A stretch of DNA of 47,221 bases from Fibrobacterota bacterium (GCA_028287505.1 JAQBPN010000049.1:1-47221); one strand, 5' to 3'; counted from the first letter of the stretch, positions 31,821 through 39,883 are shown. Notes: generated by a model not told the origin, from the sequence alone. Program-made: numbers and translations.

Positions 31821-31917
31821 ATTTCGTTGGGAATGCTACAATACTAGCATTATTGACTCCGAGGCTCCAGAGCGGGTTGGCAAAACCGGGGTCCGGGGTT
31901 ATTTTCGGGACCCAATC

Positions 31918-32538
31918 ATGGCGAAAATCGTCATCCGATATCAGAATCAAATCCTGGGCGAAGCCCAGCTAAGACCGGGTTTCAATACCATCGGCCGCCT
32001 TCCCGCCCATCCCATCTGTATCGAAAATCTGGGCATTTCCCGCAATCACGCCTTCATCATCGGGGATATCGAGGAAAAAATCTTCATTCTCGAGGATTTG
32101 CAAAGCCTGAACGGCACCTATGTGAACAAAAAACGCGTCCACAAGTGCCTGCTCAAATCCAACGACGTCATCACCATCGGCCAGCATGCCCTGGAATACC
32201 TGGAAGACGTGCAGCGCCCCCGGGAACTCCCGGCCCCTGTTTCCCAACTCCGGGAACCCTTCCTGGAGGCCATGGATACGGGCAAATCCATTCCCCTGGC
32301 CAAGGAAACCACCTATTTCGGCAACAGCAGCAGCGACGACATCCACATTCCCGGCCTCATGATAGGCAAGCAATTCGCCAGCATCGATCGCAAGGGAACG
32401 GTCTGGGTCATCAATCTGCTGGTGAAACGTTTCTCACACATCAAGCTGAATGGCGAAGAAGTGAATTCCGCGCGCCTCAAAGACGGTGACGAAATCGAAG
32501 TGGGCGGAGTGGGATTCCGGTTTCTGCACCCGGGGTAA
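31918..32538 (+). CDS. FHA-domain protein, two FHA-like modules
   Basis: 206 aa from ATG 31918; the frame reaches back to 31807 without a good start. The first FHA domain (residues 1-95) shows the phosphothreonine-binding pattern: GRLPAHPICIENLGISRNHA with Arg and Ser in place, and LQSLNGTYVN. A second, more divergent FHA-like half (105-206) has TTYFGNSSSDDIHIPG and FSHIKLNGEEVNSARLKDGD. FHA proteins bind phospho-Thr targets of Ser/Thr kinases; no kinase is in this window. It faces the membrane/HTH gene and is followed 57 bp later by element C. Confidence 0.88.
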   Translation: MAKIVIRYQNQILGEAQLRPGFNTIGRLPAHPICIENLGISRNHAFIIGDIEEKIFILEDLQSLNGTYVNKKRVHKCLLKSNDVITIGQHALEYLEDVQRPRELPAPVSQLREPFLEAMDTGKSIPLAKETTYFGNSSSDDIHIPGLMIGKQFASIDRKGTVWVINLLVKRFSHIKLNGEEVNSARLKDGDEIEVGGVGFRFLHPG

Positions 32539-32595
32539 ATAAGACTTCTTCGACAAAGAGTAGTGGGATTTGATGCTCCGACGCTACTTGCGACA

Positions 32596-32764
32596 TTTCG
32601 TCGGGCGACCCGGCACGAAACGTGCCTGGGCGTCGGGCGTTAAGAAAAAACCCGAAGAACTCCCGAGTTGTCTTGGTTTTTTCTTTACGCCCGACGCCAA
32701 GGCGCCAAACCGATGTCTCTCAAGGGTTAAACTCTGACGCGCCGGTCGCCCGACGCCCGACGAA
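32596..32764. repeat. Heptamer inverted-repeat element C with inserted hairpin
   Basis: The left outer arm TTTCGTCGGGCGAC (32596-32609) is interrupted by a GGCACG-AAA-CGTGCC hairpin (32612-32626), then GGCGTCGGGCGT (32629-32640). AAGAAAAAACC (32642-32652) pairs exactly with GGTTTTTTCTT (32675-32685). Outside it, ACGCCCGACGCC (32687-32698) pairs with the left heptamer arm, so 32629-32698 folds as one stem of 24 nt per arm with a single mismatch. A spacer follows, then the right outer arm GTCGCCCGACGCCCGACGAA (32745-32764). It lies between the convergent FHA and ispF genes and ends 12 bp from the ispF stop. Confidence 0.85.
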
Positions 32765-32776
32765 CGAATCGAGACA

Positions 32777-33265
32777 TCAAGGTGTATTCAACATCGCCGA
32801 GGCGCACGCGAACGCCTGGATCCCCAATCCCTTTCCGAAATCCGTGAGCCCCTCCCCGGAGGTGGCCGTGATGCCGACATCCTCGGTCCCCAGTCCGGTC
32901 AGTTCCGCCACGCGGGCGGTCATGGCCGCCAGCAGCGGCAGGATCTTGGGGCGGAGACACTCCAGGGTTACGGAAACATGGGTGAGACGGTAGCCGGCCG
33001 CATCCAGGTCTTCCAGGGCCTTTTGCAGATAGGCGGAGCTATCGGTGATCCCGGCCTTGCACATGCCGTCGGCCACCGGGCCCAGGATGGGTTTGCCGGT
33101 GATGCCGGAAACCGCATTGGTGACGGCGTGCAGCACCACGTCCGAATCGCTGTTGCCCTCCAGGGCGTATGCTTCCCGCAAGGTCACCCCGCCCAGCACC
33201 AGGGCCTTCCCCGCGGCGGGTTCCTGGATACGATGGCTGTCCTGTCCGATTCCGACTTTGAACAT
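32777..33265 (-). CDS. ispF: 2-C-methyl-D-erythritol 2,4-cyclodiphosphate synthase
   Basis: 162 aa, the normal length. MFKVGIGQDSHRI holds the zinc-binding Asp and His. LVLGGVTLREAYALEGNSDSDVVLHAVTNA and later DLDAAGYRLTHVSVTLECLRPK match the family, and TATSGEGLTDFGKGLGI is the conserved C-terminal motif. It makes MEcPP in the MEP isoprenoid pathway. It follows ispD by 19 bp. The pathway also supplies any precursor for the UbiA enzyme of this window. Confidence 0.95.
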   Translation of the reverse strand: MFKVGIGQDSHRIQEPAAGKALVLGGVTLREAYALEGNSDSDVVLHAVTNAVSGITGKPILGPVADGMCKAGITDSSAYLQKALEDLDAAGYRLTHVSVTLECLRPKILPLLAAMTARVAELTGLGTEDVGITATSGEGLTDFGKGLGIQAFACASAMLNTP

Positions 33266-33284
33266 GTTCCCCTCCCCTCCGGCG

Positions 33285-34001
33285 CTACGCGTCCGGGAGC
33301 GTCTCTCCCCTATCCAGCCTTCCGGCGACCCATTCCGCCCAGGCCAGATCCGCCGCTCCCGTGATCTTGCGGTTGGCGTCGCTGCCGAGCACCCAACGCA
33401 CTTCGCATCCGGCCTGTTCGGCCATCATGGCTTCGTCGGTGGGGATGTCCCCGCTCCAGGTCCGGGAATACACGGACTCCAGGACGGTGCGGGGGAATAC
33501 CTGCGGGGTCTGCACCAGAATCAACCGGCCGCGGTCCAGGGTCCGGGAGACCAGGCCGTCCGAAACCTCCTTCACCGTATCCGAAGCGGGCAGGGCCGCG
33601 ATCACGCAGGCGTCCGGGGCCACCGCCTCCAGGCAGCGGCGGATGACGGCTTCGGAAACGAAGGGGCGGGCCACGTCATGCACGAGCACGTATCGGAGTT
33701 TCGGATCCAGGACCTGGAATCCGTTGCGCACGGAAACCCAGCGCTCCGGGCCGCCCTCCACGAGTTTGACCTTGGGAAAGGCCTGCGCCAGGGCGGTAAA
33801 GGAATGCATGCGCTCCCGGGGCAGGACCAGGGCGATGGACTTGACGCAGTCCATGCGGCTGAAGGCTTCCACGGCATACGCCAGGACCGGCCTGCCGGGA
33901 AGCAATTGGAGGAACTGCTTGGGTTCCGCGCTTCCGGCGCGGAGACCCTTGCCGCCAGCGGGGAGGATGACGCCTACGGACGGCAGGGTCGTATCCGGCA
34001 T
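33285..34001 (-). CDS. ispD: 2-C-methyl-D-erythritol 4-phosphate cytidylyltransferase
   Basis: 238 aa from ATG 34001 (GGGTAA upstream; an open extension to 34043 is possible). The nucleotide-binding signature is VGVILPAGGKGLRAGSAEPKQF, followed by LLPGRPVLAYAVEAF, then VLVHDVARPFVSEAVI and PASDTVKEVSDGLV. It transfers CMP to MEP. It lies 57 bp after argG and just ahead of ispF, the classic ispDF pair. Confidence 0.94.
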   Translation of the reverse strand: MPDTTLPSVGVILPAGGKGLRAGSAEPKQFLQLLPGRPVLAYAVEAFSRMDCVKSIALVLPRERMHSFTALAQAFPKVKLVEGGPERWVSVRNGFQVLDPKLRYVLVHDVARPFVSEAVIRRCLEAVAPDACVIAALPASDTVKEVSDGLVSRTLDRGRLILVQTPQVFPRTVLESVYSRTWSGDIPTDEAMMAEQAGCEVRWVLGSDANRKITGAADLAWAEWVAGRLDRGETLPDA

Positions 34002-34058
34002 GTTACCCAAACCGCCTCCTTGCGCGCCGGCCGGAAAAGGCATCCGGCCGGACCGTTC

Positions 34059-35345
34059 CTAGATCTTGACGTTGCTCTTCTTGCCCAACAACAGGGCGCG
34101 CATCTTCATGGGCAGACCCAGGCACTTGATGAATCCGGTCGCGTCCTGCTGATTGTAGGTGTCCACGTCCGAGAAGCCGCCCAGTCCCGGATCGTACAGG
34201 GAGAAGGGGCTATCCATCTTCGCAAGGCTGGCGTTGCCCTTGTAAAGCTTCAGCGTGACCTTGCCGGTCACCACTTCCTGGGTCTTGTCGATGAAGGCGT
34301 CCAGGGACTGGCGCAGGGGCGTGAACCACAAGCCGTCGTACGTCATCTGCGCGTACTTCTGCCCGATGGACTGCTTGTAGAGCAGGGTGTCGCGATCCAA
34401 AGTCAGCTGTTCCAGGAATTCATGCGCGCGGTAAAGCAGGGATCCGCCCGGGGTCTCGTACACGCCGCGGGACTTCATGCCCACCAGGCGGTTCTCCACC
34501 ATGTCCACCAGGCCGCAACCGTGCTTGCCGCCCAGTGCGTTCAGCTTCTCCAGCAATTCCACCGCGCCCAGGCGCTTGCCGTCCAAGCCGACGGGAATGC
34601 CCTTGGCGAACTCGATCTCCACGTAGCCGGGGGTATTCGGCGCCTTTTCCGGCGTAGCGGTCCAGCGCAGCATGTCCCAGCCATGCTCCTTCTCGGGATG
34701 TTCCAGGGATCCGCCCTCATGGGACAGATGCCAGAGGTTGCCGTCCTCGGAATAGATCTTCTTCTTCGAGACCGTAAGCGGAATGTTACGGGCCTCGGCG
34801 TACTCGATGGCGTCTTCGCGGGAACGGATCTTCCAGAGCGGATCCTTCCAGGGCGCGATGATCTTGAGGCGCGGATTCATGGCCATGTAGGTCAGCTCGA
34901 AGCGGACCTGATCATTGCCCTTGCCTGTGGCGCCGTGCGACACGGCGTACGCGCCTTCCTTCTCGGCGATGAGCACCTGGTGCTTGGCGATGAGGGGGCG
35001 GGCCATCGAGGTGCCCAGCAGGTACTGGCCCTCGTAGCGCGCGCCGGCTTTGAGCACGGGCCAGGCGTATTGCTCCAGGAATTCCTTCTTCAGATCCAGC
35101 ACGTAGCATTTGGACGCGCCGGTCTTGAGCGCCTTCTCGATGAGCGGATCGGTTTCAACCTTGCCCTGGCCGATGTCGGCGGCGAAGGCGATCACTTCCA
35201 CATCGTAATTCTCGATCAACCAGGGAATGATCACGGAGGTATCCAACCCTCCGGAATAGGCCAACACCACTTTCGGCTTGCCCCCGCTTTTCGCGGATTT
35301 CGTCGAGGAACTTTTTGCCGACGCTTTTGCGCTCTTCTTCGCCAT
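34059..35345 (-). CDS. argG: Argininosuccinate synthase with basic N-terminal extension
   Basis: 428 aa from ATG 35345 (AAAGG upstream). The first 22 residues are low-complexity (Ala, Lys, Ser: [20 protein letters not shown]) and precede the PP-loop [16 protein letters not shown], the ATP-binding signature. Other family motifs are [27 protein letters not shown] and [22 protein letters not shown]. ArgG joins citrulline and aspartate. The lysine-rich head is not part of the family and recalls similar tails on neighbouring proteins. It is in line with ispD and 123 bp downstream of element D. Confidence 0.94.
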   Translation of the reverse strand: MAKKSAKASAKSSSTKSAKSGGKPKVVLAYSGGLDTSVIIPWLIENYDVEVIAFAADIGQGKVETDPLIEKALKTGASKCYVLDLKKEFLEQYAWPVLKAGARYEGQYLLGTSMARPLIAKHQVLIAEKEGAYAVSHGATGKGNDQVRFELTYMAMNPRLKIIAPWKDPLWKIRSREDAIEYAEARNIPLTVSKKKIYSEDGNLWHLSHEGGSLEHPEKEHGWDMLRWTATPEKAPNTPGYVEIEFAKGIPVGLDGKRLGAVELLEKLNALGGKHGCGLVDMVENRLVGMKSRGVYETPGGSLLYRAHEFLEQLTLDRDTLLYKQSIGQKYAQMTYDGLWFTPLRQSLDAFIDKTQEVVTGKVTLKLYKGNASLAKMDSPFSLYDPGLGGFSDVDTYNQQDATGFIKCLGLPMKMRALLLGKKSNVKI

Positions 35346-35685
35346 GGACCCTTTCACCGCGGCCGGGTACGCCGGTCCGCTCGATTTGGCCCTCAAATGT
35401 AGTAATGGGAGGAAGATTACTCAGGGCAGTGGAAGAGGAACTGGACGCTGCAGAGGCTGTAGTTTGCGTTTCGTCGGGCGACGGGCGTCGGGCGTCGGGC
35501 GTAAAAACGGGATTGGGATTGGGCGGCTGGGGCAACTGGCAGGGCAGTCGCTGCCGCTTCCCAGCGGGCCCAATGGAAGCCTTTGTATGAACTACCGGTT
35601 TTTACTTTCGACGCATGGGTGCGGAAAAAGATTTACGCCCGACGCCCGACGCCGGGGCACGAAGCGTGCCCGACGAAATGTCGCC
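35346..35685. other. 340-bp intergenic region, mostly element D
   Basis: The region between the cNMP-protein gene and argG is occupied by heptamer element D (35469-35678). The remaining 123 bp up to argG hold its ribosome site and no clear further gene or hairpin; the promoter of argG, if any, would lie between element D and 35345. Confidence 0.6.
35469..35678. repeat. Heptamer inverted-repeat element D with inserted hairpin
   Basis: The left arm from 35469 is TTTC, GTCGGGC, GACGGGC, GTCGGGC, GTCGGGC, GTAAAAAC. GTAAAAAC (35501-35508) pairs with GTTTTTAC (35598-35605), the inner stem. The right arm (35632-35678) reads TTTACGCCCGACGCCCGACGCC, is interrupted by GGGCACG-AAG-CGTGCCC (35655-35671), and ends CGACGAAA. 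The tail before it, TGCGGAAAAAG, is shared with element A. It begins 8 bp from the cNMP-protein stop on the minus strand. Confidence 0.85.
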
Positions 35686-36228
35686 CTAAGCCACTGGCTT
35701 GTCCGAACCCGCCGCTTTTTCCACCGCAGGCTTTCCAGGATCCGCCTTGGTCTCCCCCGCCGGCTTTTCAGTCTTTACCGTGGGGTTCGCTGCCTTGTCC
35801 CCGGGCGCCCGATCCTCCAGCTTCAGGCCGTTGGCTTCCAGAAGCTGGATGGCCTCGGTCAATTTGTTGTTGGTGGCGCGCAGCCGGCTGATGAGGATCT
35901 TGATGAAGTTGACGATCCAGGGAGGCAGCAGCGTCATCTGGTTTTCGAACATGTCCTTGGTGATGATGAGGACTTCGGTGAATTCCACCGCCTTGACGGA
36001 AGCGTCGCGCTTGGTTTGGTCCAGCATGCCCATTTCCCCGAACATGCTGCCGGGTCCCAATTGCACCAATTCGATGTCGATGGGACCTTGCGGGGTGGGC
36101 TTGGTTTTGTACACGGAGACCCGGCCCGCCTGGACGCTGTAGATGCCGTCCACTTCCGCGCCTTGCTCGAAGATGACCTCTCCGGCCGCATAGGCGCGCA
36201 CGACTTTTTTGAAGAGTTTGGAAGCCAC
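35686..36228 (-). CDS. Cyclic-nucleotide-binding domain protein without HTH
   Basis: 180 aa. A single cNMP-binding beta-barrel fills residues 1-110: VIFEQGAEVDGIYSVQAG, the phosphate-binding cassette FGEMGMLDQTKRDASVKA with the key Glu and Arg, and VLIITKDMFENQM. A short helix (IVNFIKILISRLRAT) follows, then a low-complexity Lys/Pro/Ala tail (GETKADPGKPAVEKAAGSDK). There is no DNA-binding domain, so it cannot act as a Crp-type regulator alone. It directly follows argD (27 bp), an unexplained placement in an arginine operon. Element D lies 8 bp past its stop. Confidence 0.85.
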   Translation of the reverse strand: MASKLFKKVVRAYAAGEVIFEQGAEVDGIYSVQAGRVSVYKTKPTPQGPIDIELVQLGPGSMFGEMGMLDQTKRDASVKAVEFTEVLIITKDMFENQMTLLPPWIVNFIKILISRLRATNNKLTEAIQLLEANGLKLEDRAPGDKAANPTVKTEKPAGETKADPGKPAVEKAAGSDKPVA

Positions 36229-36255
36229 GGTTCCCCTAACGGGTGGGATGACGCC

Positions 36256-37422
36256 TCATCTTACCATGGAGCGGTCGAGCCGGTCAATCAGCTCCCCGAT
36301 TTCCTCCGTCGAGATGTTCAGGGGAGGGAGCAACCGGACGATGTCCTGTCCGGCGCGATGCACCAACAGACCGTTTCCGCGGCAGGCCTTCTGAAAGGCC
36401 GCCAAATCGCCCCCGAAACGGAATCCCGTCAGGAATCCCTTTCCCACCACGGGTCCGCAATCGATGCCCTGGGCGCTTTTGTTCAGGATCAGCGATTCCA
36501 ACTCCTTGCGCAGCCCCGCCGCCCGCTTCCGGGCGCCCTCCAGGAATCCCGTCTGCAGAAGCCCCTCCAAAACCGCCAGACCCGCCGCGCAGGCCACCGG
36601 ATTGCCGCCGAAGGTGGATCCGTGATCGCCTACGTGGATGGATGCGGCGACTTCCTCCCGCATCAGTACGGCGCCCAAGGGCAGTCCGCCGCCCAGGGGT
36701 TTCGCCAGGGTCACCAGGTCCGGTTTAAGGCCCAGCGCGCGCGAGGCCAGGAGTTCGCCGGTGCGTCCCAGTCCGGTCTGGATTTCATCGGCGATGAGAA
36801 GAACGCCCTTGGCCTGGGCTTCCGCCATGGCGGAAGCCGCCTCGGCCGAGACGGAGATGATGCCGCCTTCGGCCAGGATGGGTTCGAACAGGATGGCGGC
36901 GGTTTCCGGACCCACCGCGGCTTTCAAAACCGCGGCATCGTTTACGGGGAGAATGCGGAAGCCTTCCGGAAGCGGGCCGAACCCCTTGCGGATCTTCTCC
37001 TGCCCGGTGGCGGCCATGGAAGCGTAGGTCCGCCCGTGGAAGGAGGACGTGAAGCTGAGGATCTGGAATTTCCCGGGATGGCCTTTTTCCAGCCAGTGCC
37101 GGCGCGCGAATTTGATGGCGCCTTCATTGGCCTCGGTGCCGCTGTTGCAGAAGAAGGCCTTGTCCAGGCCCATGGCCCCGCACAAAGCCTCCGCCAGCCT
37201 GATTTGCGGCTCCATCAAATAGAGATTGCTGGCGTGCAGGTAACGTTCCAGTTGCGCCTTCACGGCCGCGACGATGGGAGGATGGAGATGGCCGAATGCG
37301 TTCACGGCCACGCCGGTCACGCAATCCAGATAGCGGTTGCCGTCCGTGTCCCAGACCCAGCTGCCGTGGCCGCGATCGATGGTGAGATCCCTGGGGCCGT
37401 AATTGTGGAGAAGGTGGTCCAT
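36256..37422 (-). CDS. argD: Acetylornithine aminotransferase
   Basis: 388 aa class-III PLP aminotransferase. The start MDHLLHNYGPRDLTIDRGHG is usual for ArgD. Family motifs are CVTGVAVNAFGHLHPPIVAAV, FFCNSGTEANEGAIKFARRH, and LLIADEIQTGLGRTGELLAS with the PLP-ring Asp. The PLP Lys is in LVTLAKPLGGGLPLGAV. STFGGNPVACAAGLAVLEG and FLTGFRFGG complete the family pattern. It lies 7 bp after argB, in the cluster argC-argB-argD, and may also serve as a succinyldiaminopimelate aminotransferase. Confidence 0.93.
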   Translation of the reverse strand: MDHLLHNYGPRDLTIDRGHGSWVWDTDGNRYLDCVTGVAVNAFGHLHPPIVAAVKAQLERYLHASNLYLMEPQIRLAEALCGAMGLDKAFFCNSGTEANEGAIKFARRHWLEKGHPGKFQILSFTSSFHGRTYASMAATGQEKIRKGFGPLPEGFRILPVNDAAVLKAAVGPETAAILFEPILAEGGIISVSAEAASAMAEAQAKGVLLIADEIQTGLGRTGELLASRALGLKPDLVTLAKPLGGGLPLGAVLMREEVAASIHVGDHGSTFGGNPVACAAGLAVLEGLLQTGFLEGARKRAAGLRKELESLILNKSAQGIDCGPVVGKGFLTGFRFGGDLAAFQKACRGNGLLVHRAGQDIVRLLPPLNISTEEIGELIDRLDRSMVR

Positions 37423-37429
37423 ACGTTCC

Positions 37430-38236
37430 TCAGCGGATGATCGTTCCCGTATTGCCGTCGCCGCGCACCTGCGCCGCGAATTTTTCCGCTCCGGCCCAGC
37501 CGCAGATGTGCACCTGGCCGATGCCGGCCTCCACGGCCGCGCGGCAGGATTTCAATTTCGGGATCATGCCGCCGTTGGCGACGCCGTCCGCGATCAGCTT
37601 TTCGATGCCGGCGCCGTCCAATTCAGGGATGCGCGCCCCGTCCGCGCCACGCACACCTTCCACGTCGGAAACGAAGATGAGCTTTTCCGCGCGCAGCGCC
37701 GAAGCCAGGGCCGCGGCCGCATCGTCGGCGTTAACGTTGTAATGGGCCTGGGCCGAGTCGACGGATATCGGCGACACCACGGGCAGGAACCCCGCCTGCA
37801 ACAGCGCGTCCACCAGACCTGTCCGGACTTCCCGGATGCGCCCGACCTGACCCAGGTCTTCGGAAATCTTTTCGCAGATGAAAGTGGGGCCGTCCACGCC
37901 GCTCAGTCCGGCGGCGGCGGCGCCTTCCCCGTTCAGCAGGCCGACCAGCTTCTTGTTCACGAATCCGCTCAACGTCATCTCCACCACCTTGAGGGCGGCC
38001 AGGCTGGTCACGCGCAGGCCGTCCTTGAAGACGGGCTCTTCCTGCAACCAAGCGAGATGGCGGTTGATATCCTTGCCGCCCCCATGCACGAGCACCAAGG
38101 GTGTCCCCACTACGGGGGCGCCGGACGCGCGCAGGCCCGCCAGGGAAGCGCAAAGCGCCCGCAGGGCGGACTCGTCGTCCATCATGGAGCCGCCGATTTT
38201 GACGACGGTGGGACGCCGGACGGAGGACGGAGACAC
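37430..38236 (-). CDS. argB: Acetylglutamate kinase
   Basis: 268 aa from GTG 38236, 14 bp after argC; the frame is open far upstream inside argC but the ArgB N-terminus (TVVKIGGSMMDD) begins here. Motifs: LVHGGGKDINRHLAWL (substrate Gly-rich loop), LVTSLAALKVVEM-like segment, NVNADDAAAALASAL and GGMIPKLKSC. It phosphorylates N-acetylglutamate, the feedback-controlled step of arginine synthesis. Length and motifs are complete. Confidence 0.92.
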   Translation of the reverse strand: MSPSSVRRPTVVKIGGSMMDDESALRALCASLAGLRASGAPVVGTPLVLVHGGGKDINRHLAWLQEEPVFKDGLRVTSLAALKVVEMTLSGFVNKKLVGLLNGEGAAAAGLSGVDGPTFICEKISEDLGQVGRIREVRTGLVDALLQAGFLPVVSPISVDSAQAHYNVNADDAAAALASALRAEKLIFVSDVEGVRGADGARIPELDGAGIEKLIADGVANGGMIPKLKSCRAAVEAGIGQVHICGWAGAEKFAAQVRGDGNTGTIIR

Positions 38237-38250
38237 GCTGCCCGATCCCG

Positions 38251-39282
38251 TCAGGCCAGCCCGAGAGCGGCGGGCAGCCCAAGGGCGATGTTCATATTCT
38301 GCAGGGCCTGGCCGGAGGCGCCTTTCACCATGTTGTCGATCACGGAGACGATGATGAGCTTGCGGCTTCCGGCGGGCTGATAGGATTTGATGTGGCAGAA
38401 ATTCGTGTGCTTCACGTCCCCGGTGCGGGGGAAGTCCTCGCGCAGGCGGACGAAATCCGAATCCGCGTATTGCTTCTTGAGGCAGGCATCCGCGGCCGCG
38501 CCATCCATACCGGCCGCGAAGTCGCAATAGATGGTGGAAAGGATGCCGCGCTCCATGGGAATGAGATGCGCCGTGAACAGCAAATCCAGCTTGCGTCCCG
38601 CGGCCAGGGAGAGCTGTTCGATGATTTCCCAACGGTGGCGGTGCTTGTCGCCCACGCCGTAGGCCATCACGCTTTCATTCGCGTTCACGTAATGCGTGGT
38701 TTCGGTGGCTTTCTTTCCCGCTCCGGAAACGCCCGACTTGGAATCGATGATGATCCCGTCCGGCGAAACGATGCCGTCCCGGATCAAGGGGAAGAGAGGG
38801 AGCAGAGCCGAGGTGGGGTAACATCCGGGATTCGCGATCAGCTTGGCGCCCTTGATCGCCGCGGCGTGCACTTCGCTGAGGCCGTACCGGCTTTCCGGGA
38901 GCAGGTGCGGCAGCGGATGCGTGTGCGCATAGGCTTCCGCGTAGGCTTTCGCGTCCTTGAGGCGGAAGTCCGCCGAGAGATCGATGACGATGGTCTTTCC
39001 GTTCGCCAGGAACGGCGCCGCGCATTCGGCGGACGCGCCGTGGGGCAGACAGGAAAACACCACGTCCGGCCGCGTGTTTTTCACGTCCTCGAAGCTGCGC
39101 ATTTTTTCGACGGCGGGGGAAAGCCTTCCCAGGAACTGGGGGTAGACTTTGCCGTAGGCCGTGCCCGGCTGCGATTCCGAGCTTAGCCAAGCGATTTTGG
39201 CGCGGGGATGGCGCAGGAGCAGGCCCACCAGTTCGCAACCGGTGAAGCCCGTGGCCCCCAGGATTCCAATCTCTATATCCAT
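38251..39282 (-). CDS. argC: N-acetyl-gamma-glutamyl-phosphate reductase
   Basis: 343 aa. The N-terminal NAD(P) motif is IGILGATGFTGCELVGLLLR. The catalytic Cys is in NPGCYPTSALLPLF, and SGVSGAGKKATETTHYVNAN and HLIPMERGILSTIY follow as usual. It reduces the product of ArgB. It is first in the argC-argB-argD cluster. Its start lies 246 bp from the divergent ferredoxin start. Confidence 0.95.
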   Translation of the reverse strand: MDIEIGILGATGFTGCELVGLLLRHPRAKIAWLSSESQPGTAYGKVYPQFLGRLSPAVEKMRSFEDVKNTRPDVVFSCLPHGASAECAAPFLANGKTIVIDLSADFRLKDAKAYAEAYAHTHPLPHLLPESRYGLSEVHAAAIKGAKLIANPGCYPTSALLPLFPLIRDGIVSPDGIIIDSKSGVSGAGKKATETTHYVNANESVMAYGVGDKHRHRWEIIEQLSLAAGRKLDLLFTAHLIPMERGILSTIYCDFAAGMDGAAADACLKKQYADSDFVRLREDFPRTGDVKHTNFCHIKSYQPAGSRKLIIVSVIDNMVKGASGQALQNMNIALGLPAALGLA

Positions 39283-39471
39283 ACGAAGGTCAAAAATAGC
39301 AAGGACCCCCCGGGGTTTGTAGCGCCGGAGCAGAATCTCCCGACGCTAAGCGAAATAAGTCCCCGGTCCGGCGCGACTTAGGGGCCGCAGCAGGCCGTAA
39401 AGCCTCTTGCCAAAGGGCCGGGCGCCTAGTATCTTCTTTACCTAAGCAACGCATCCAAATGGACGCTTTTT

Positions 39472-39486
39472 CTGCCGAATTGGCAG
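39472..39486. promoter_or_regulatory. Inverted repeat in the argC-ferredoxin divergent region
   Basis: CTGCC-GAATT-GGCAG is a perfect 5-bp inverted repeat, 42 bp before the ferredoxin ATG and just upstream of TAATAT (39495-39500), a possible -10 box. It could be an operator. Short repeats of this size arise by chance, so confidence is low. Confidence 0.3.
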
Positions 39487-39528
39487 CCGGGATGTAATAT
39501 ATCCCTAGTAGCACAGGAGTTTGAGGAA

Positions 39529-39756
39529 ATGGCCGTAACGAAGGTTTGGTTGGACGAGAGCGAAAACGAATGCACCATGTGCGGCGCTTGCGAAGCAACT
39601 TGCCCGGAAGTATTCGAAGTTCCCGAGAAGATGGTCGTGAAGAACGCGGCCAAATTGGAATTGACGGACGAAATCGTGGAAGCCGCCGAAGGCTGCCCGG
39701 TCGGAACCATCGCCATCGAATACGACGGAAGCGGCAAGCGCGACAATCCCATGTGA
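39529..39756 (+). CDS. Single-cluster [4Fe-4S] ferredoxin
   Basis: 75 aa, acidic. Cluster ligands are in CTMCGACEATCPEVFEV (C-x2-C-x2-C-x3-C) and the later EGCPVGTIAIE. The fourth ligand is expected to be the last Cys, and the fourth Cys of the first motif is the one that in Thermotoga-type ferredoxins makes a disulfide, here with no partner. The start ATG 39529 is preceded by CAGGAG and TTTGAGG. Function is a general low-potential electron carrier; its partner is not shown. Confidence 0.93.
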   Translation: MAVTKVWLDESENECTMCGACEATCPEVFEVPEKMVVKNAAKLELTDEIVEAAEGCPVGTIAIEYDGSGKRDNPM

Positions 39757-39799
39757 ATTTCATGTGCCCGGCCCGCAGCCGATCGCACTGCTCGAAACG

Positions 39800-39833
39800 A
39801 AAAGGCCGGCCTCGCAAGAGACCGGCCTTTTTT
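39800..39833 (+). terminator. Intrinsic terminator after the ferredoxin gene
   Basis: AAAGGCCGG (39801-39809) pairs with CCGGCCTTT (39822-39830) around an inner CTC-GCAA-GAG helix, followed by a run of six T in total (39828-39833). This is a classical bidirectional terminator between the ferredoxin gene and the convergent CBM9-like gene. Confidence 0.85.
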
Positions 39834-39883
39834 CATGTCCGTTTTCCATATCCGCATTCGCGCGGGCGCGATTTCGATTCCGA

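Noticed and set aside
39283-39528. Arginine-repressor operator ahead of argC
   Set aside because: No pair of ARG-box-like palindromes was recognised; only one 5-bp inverted repeat near the ferredoxin start was seen.
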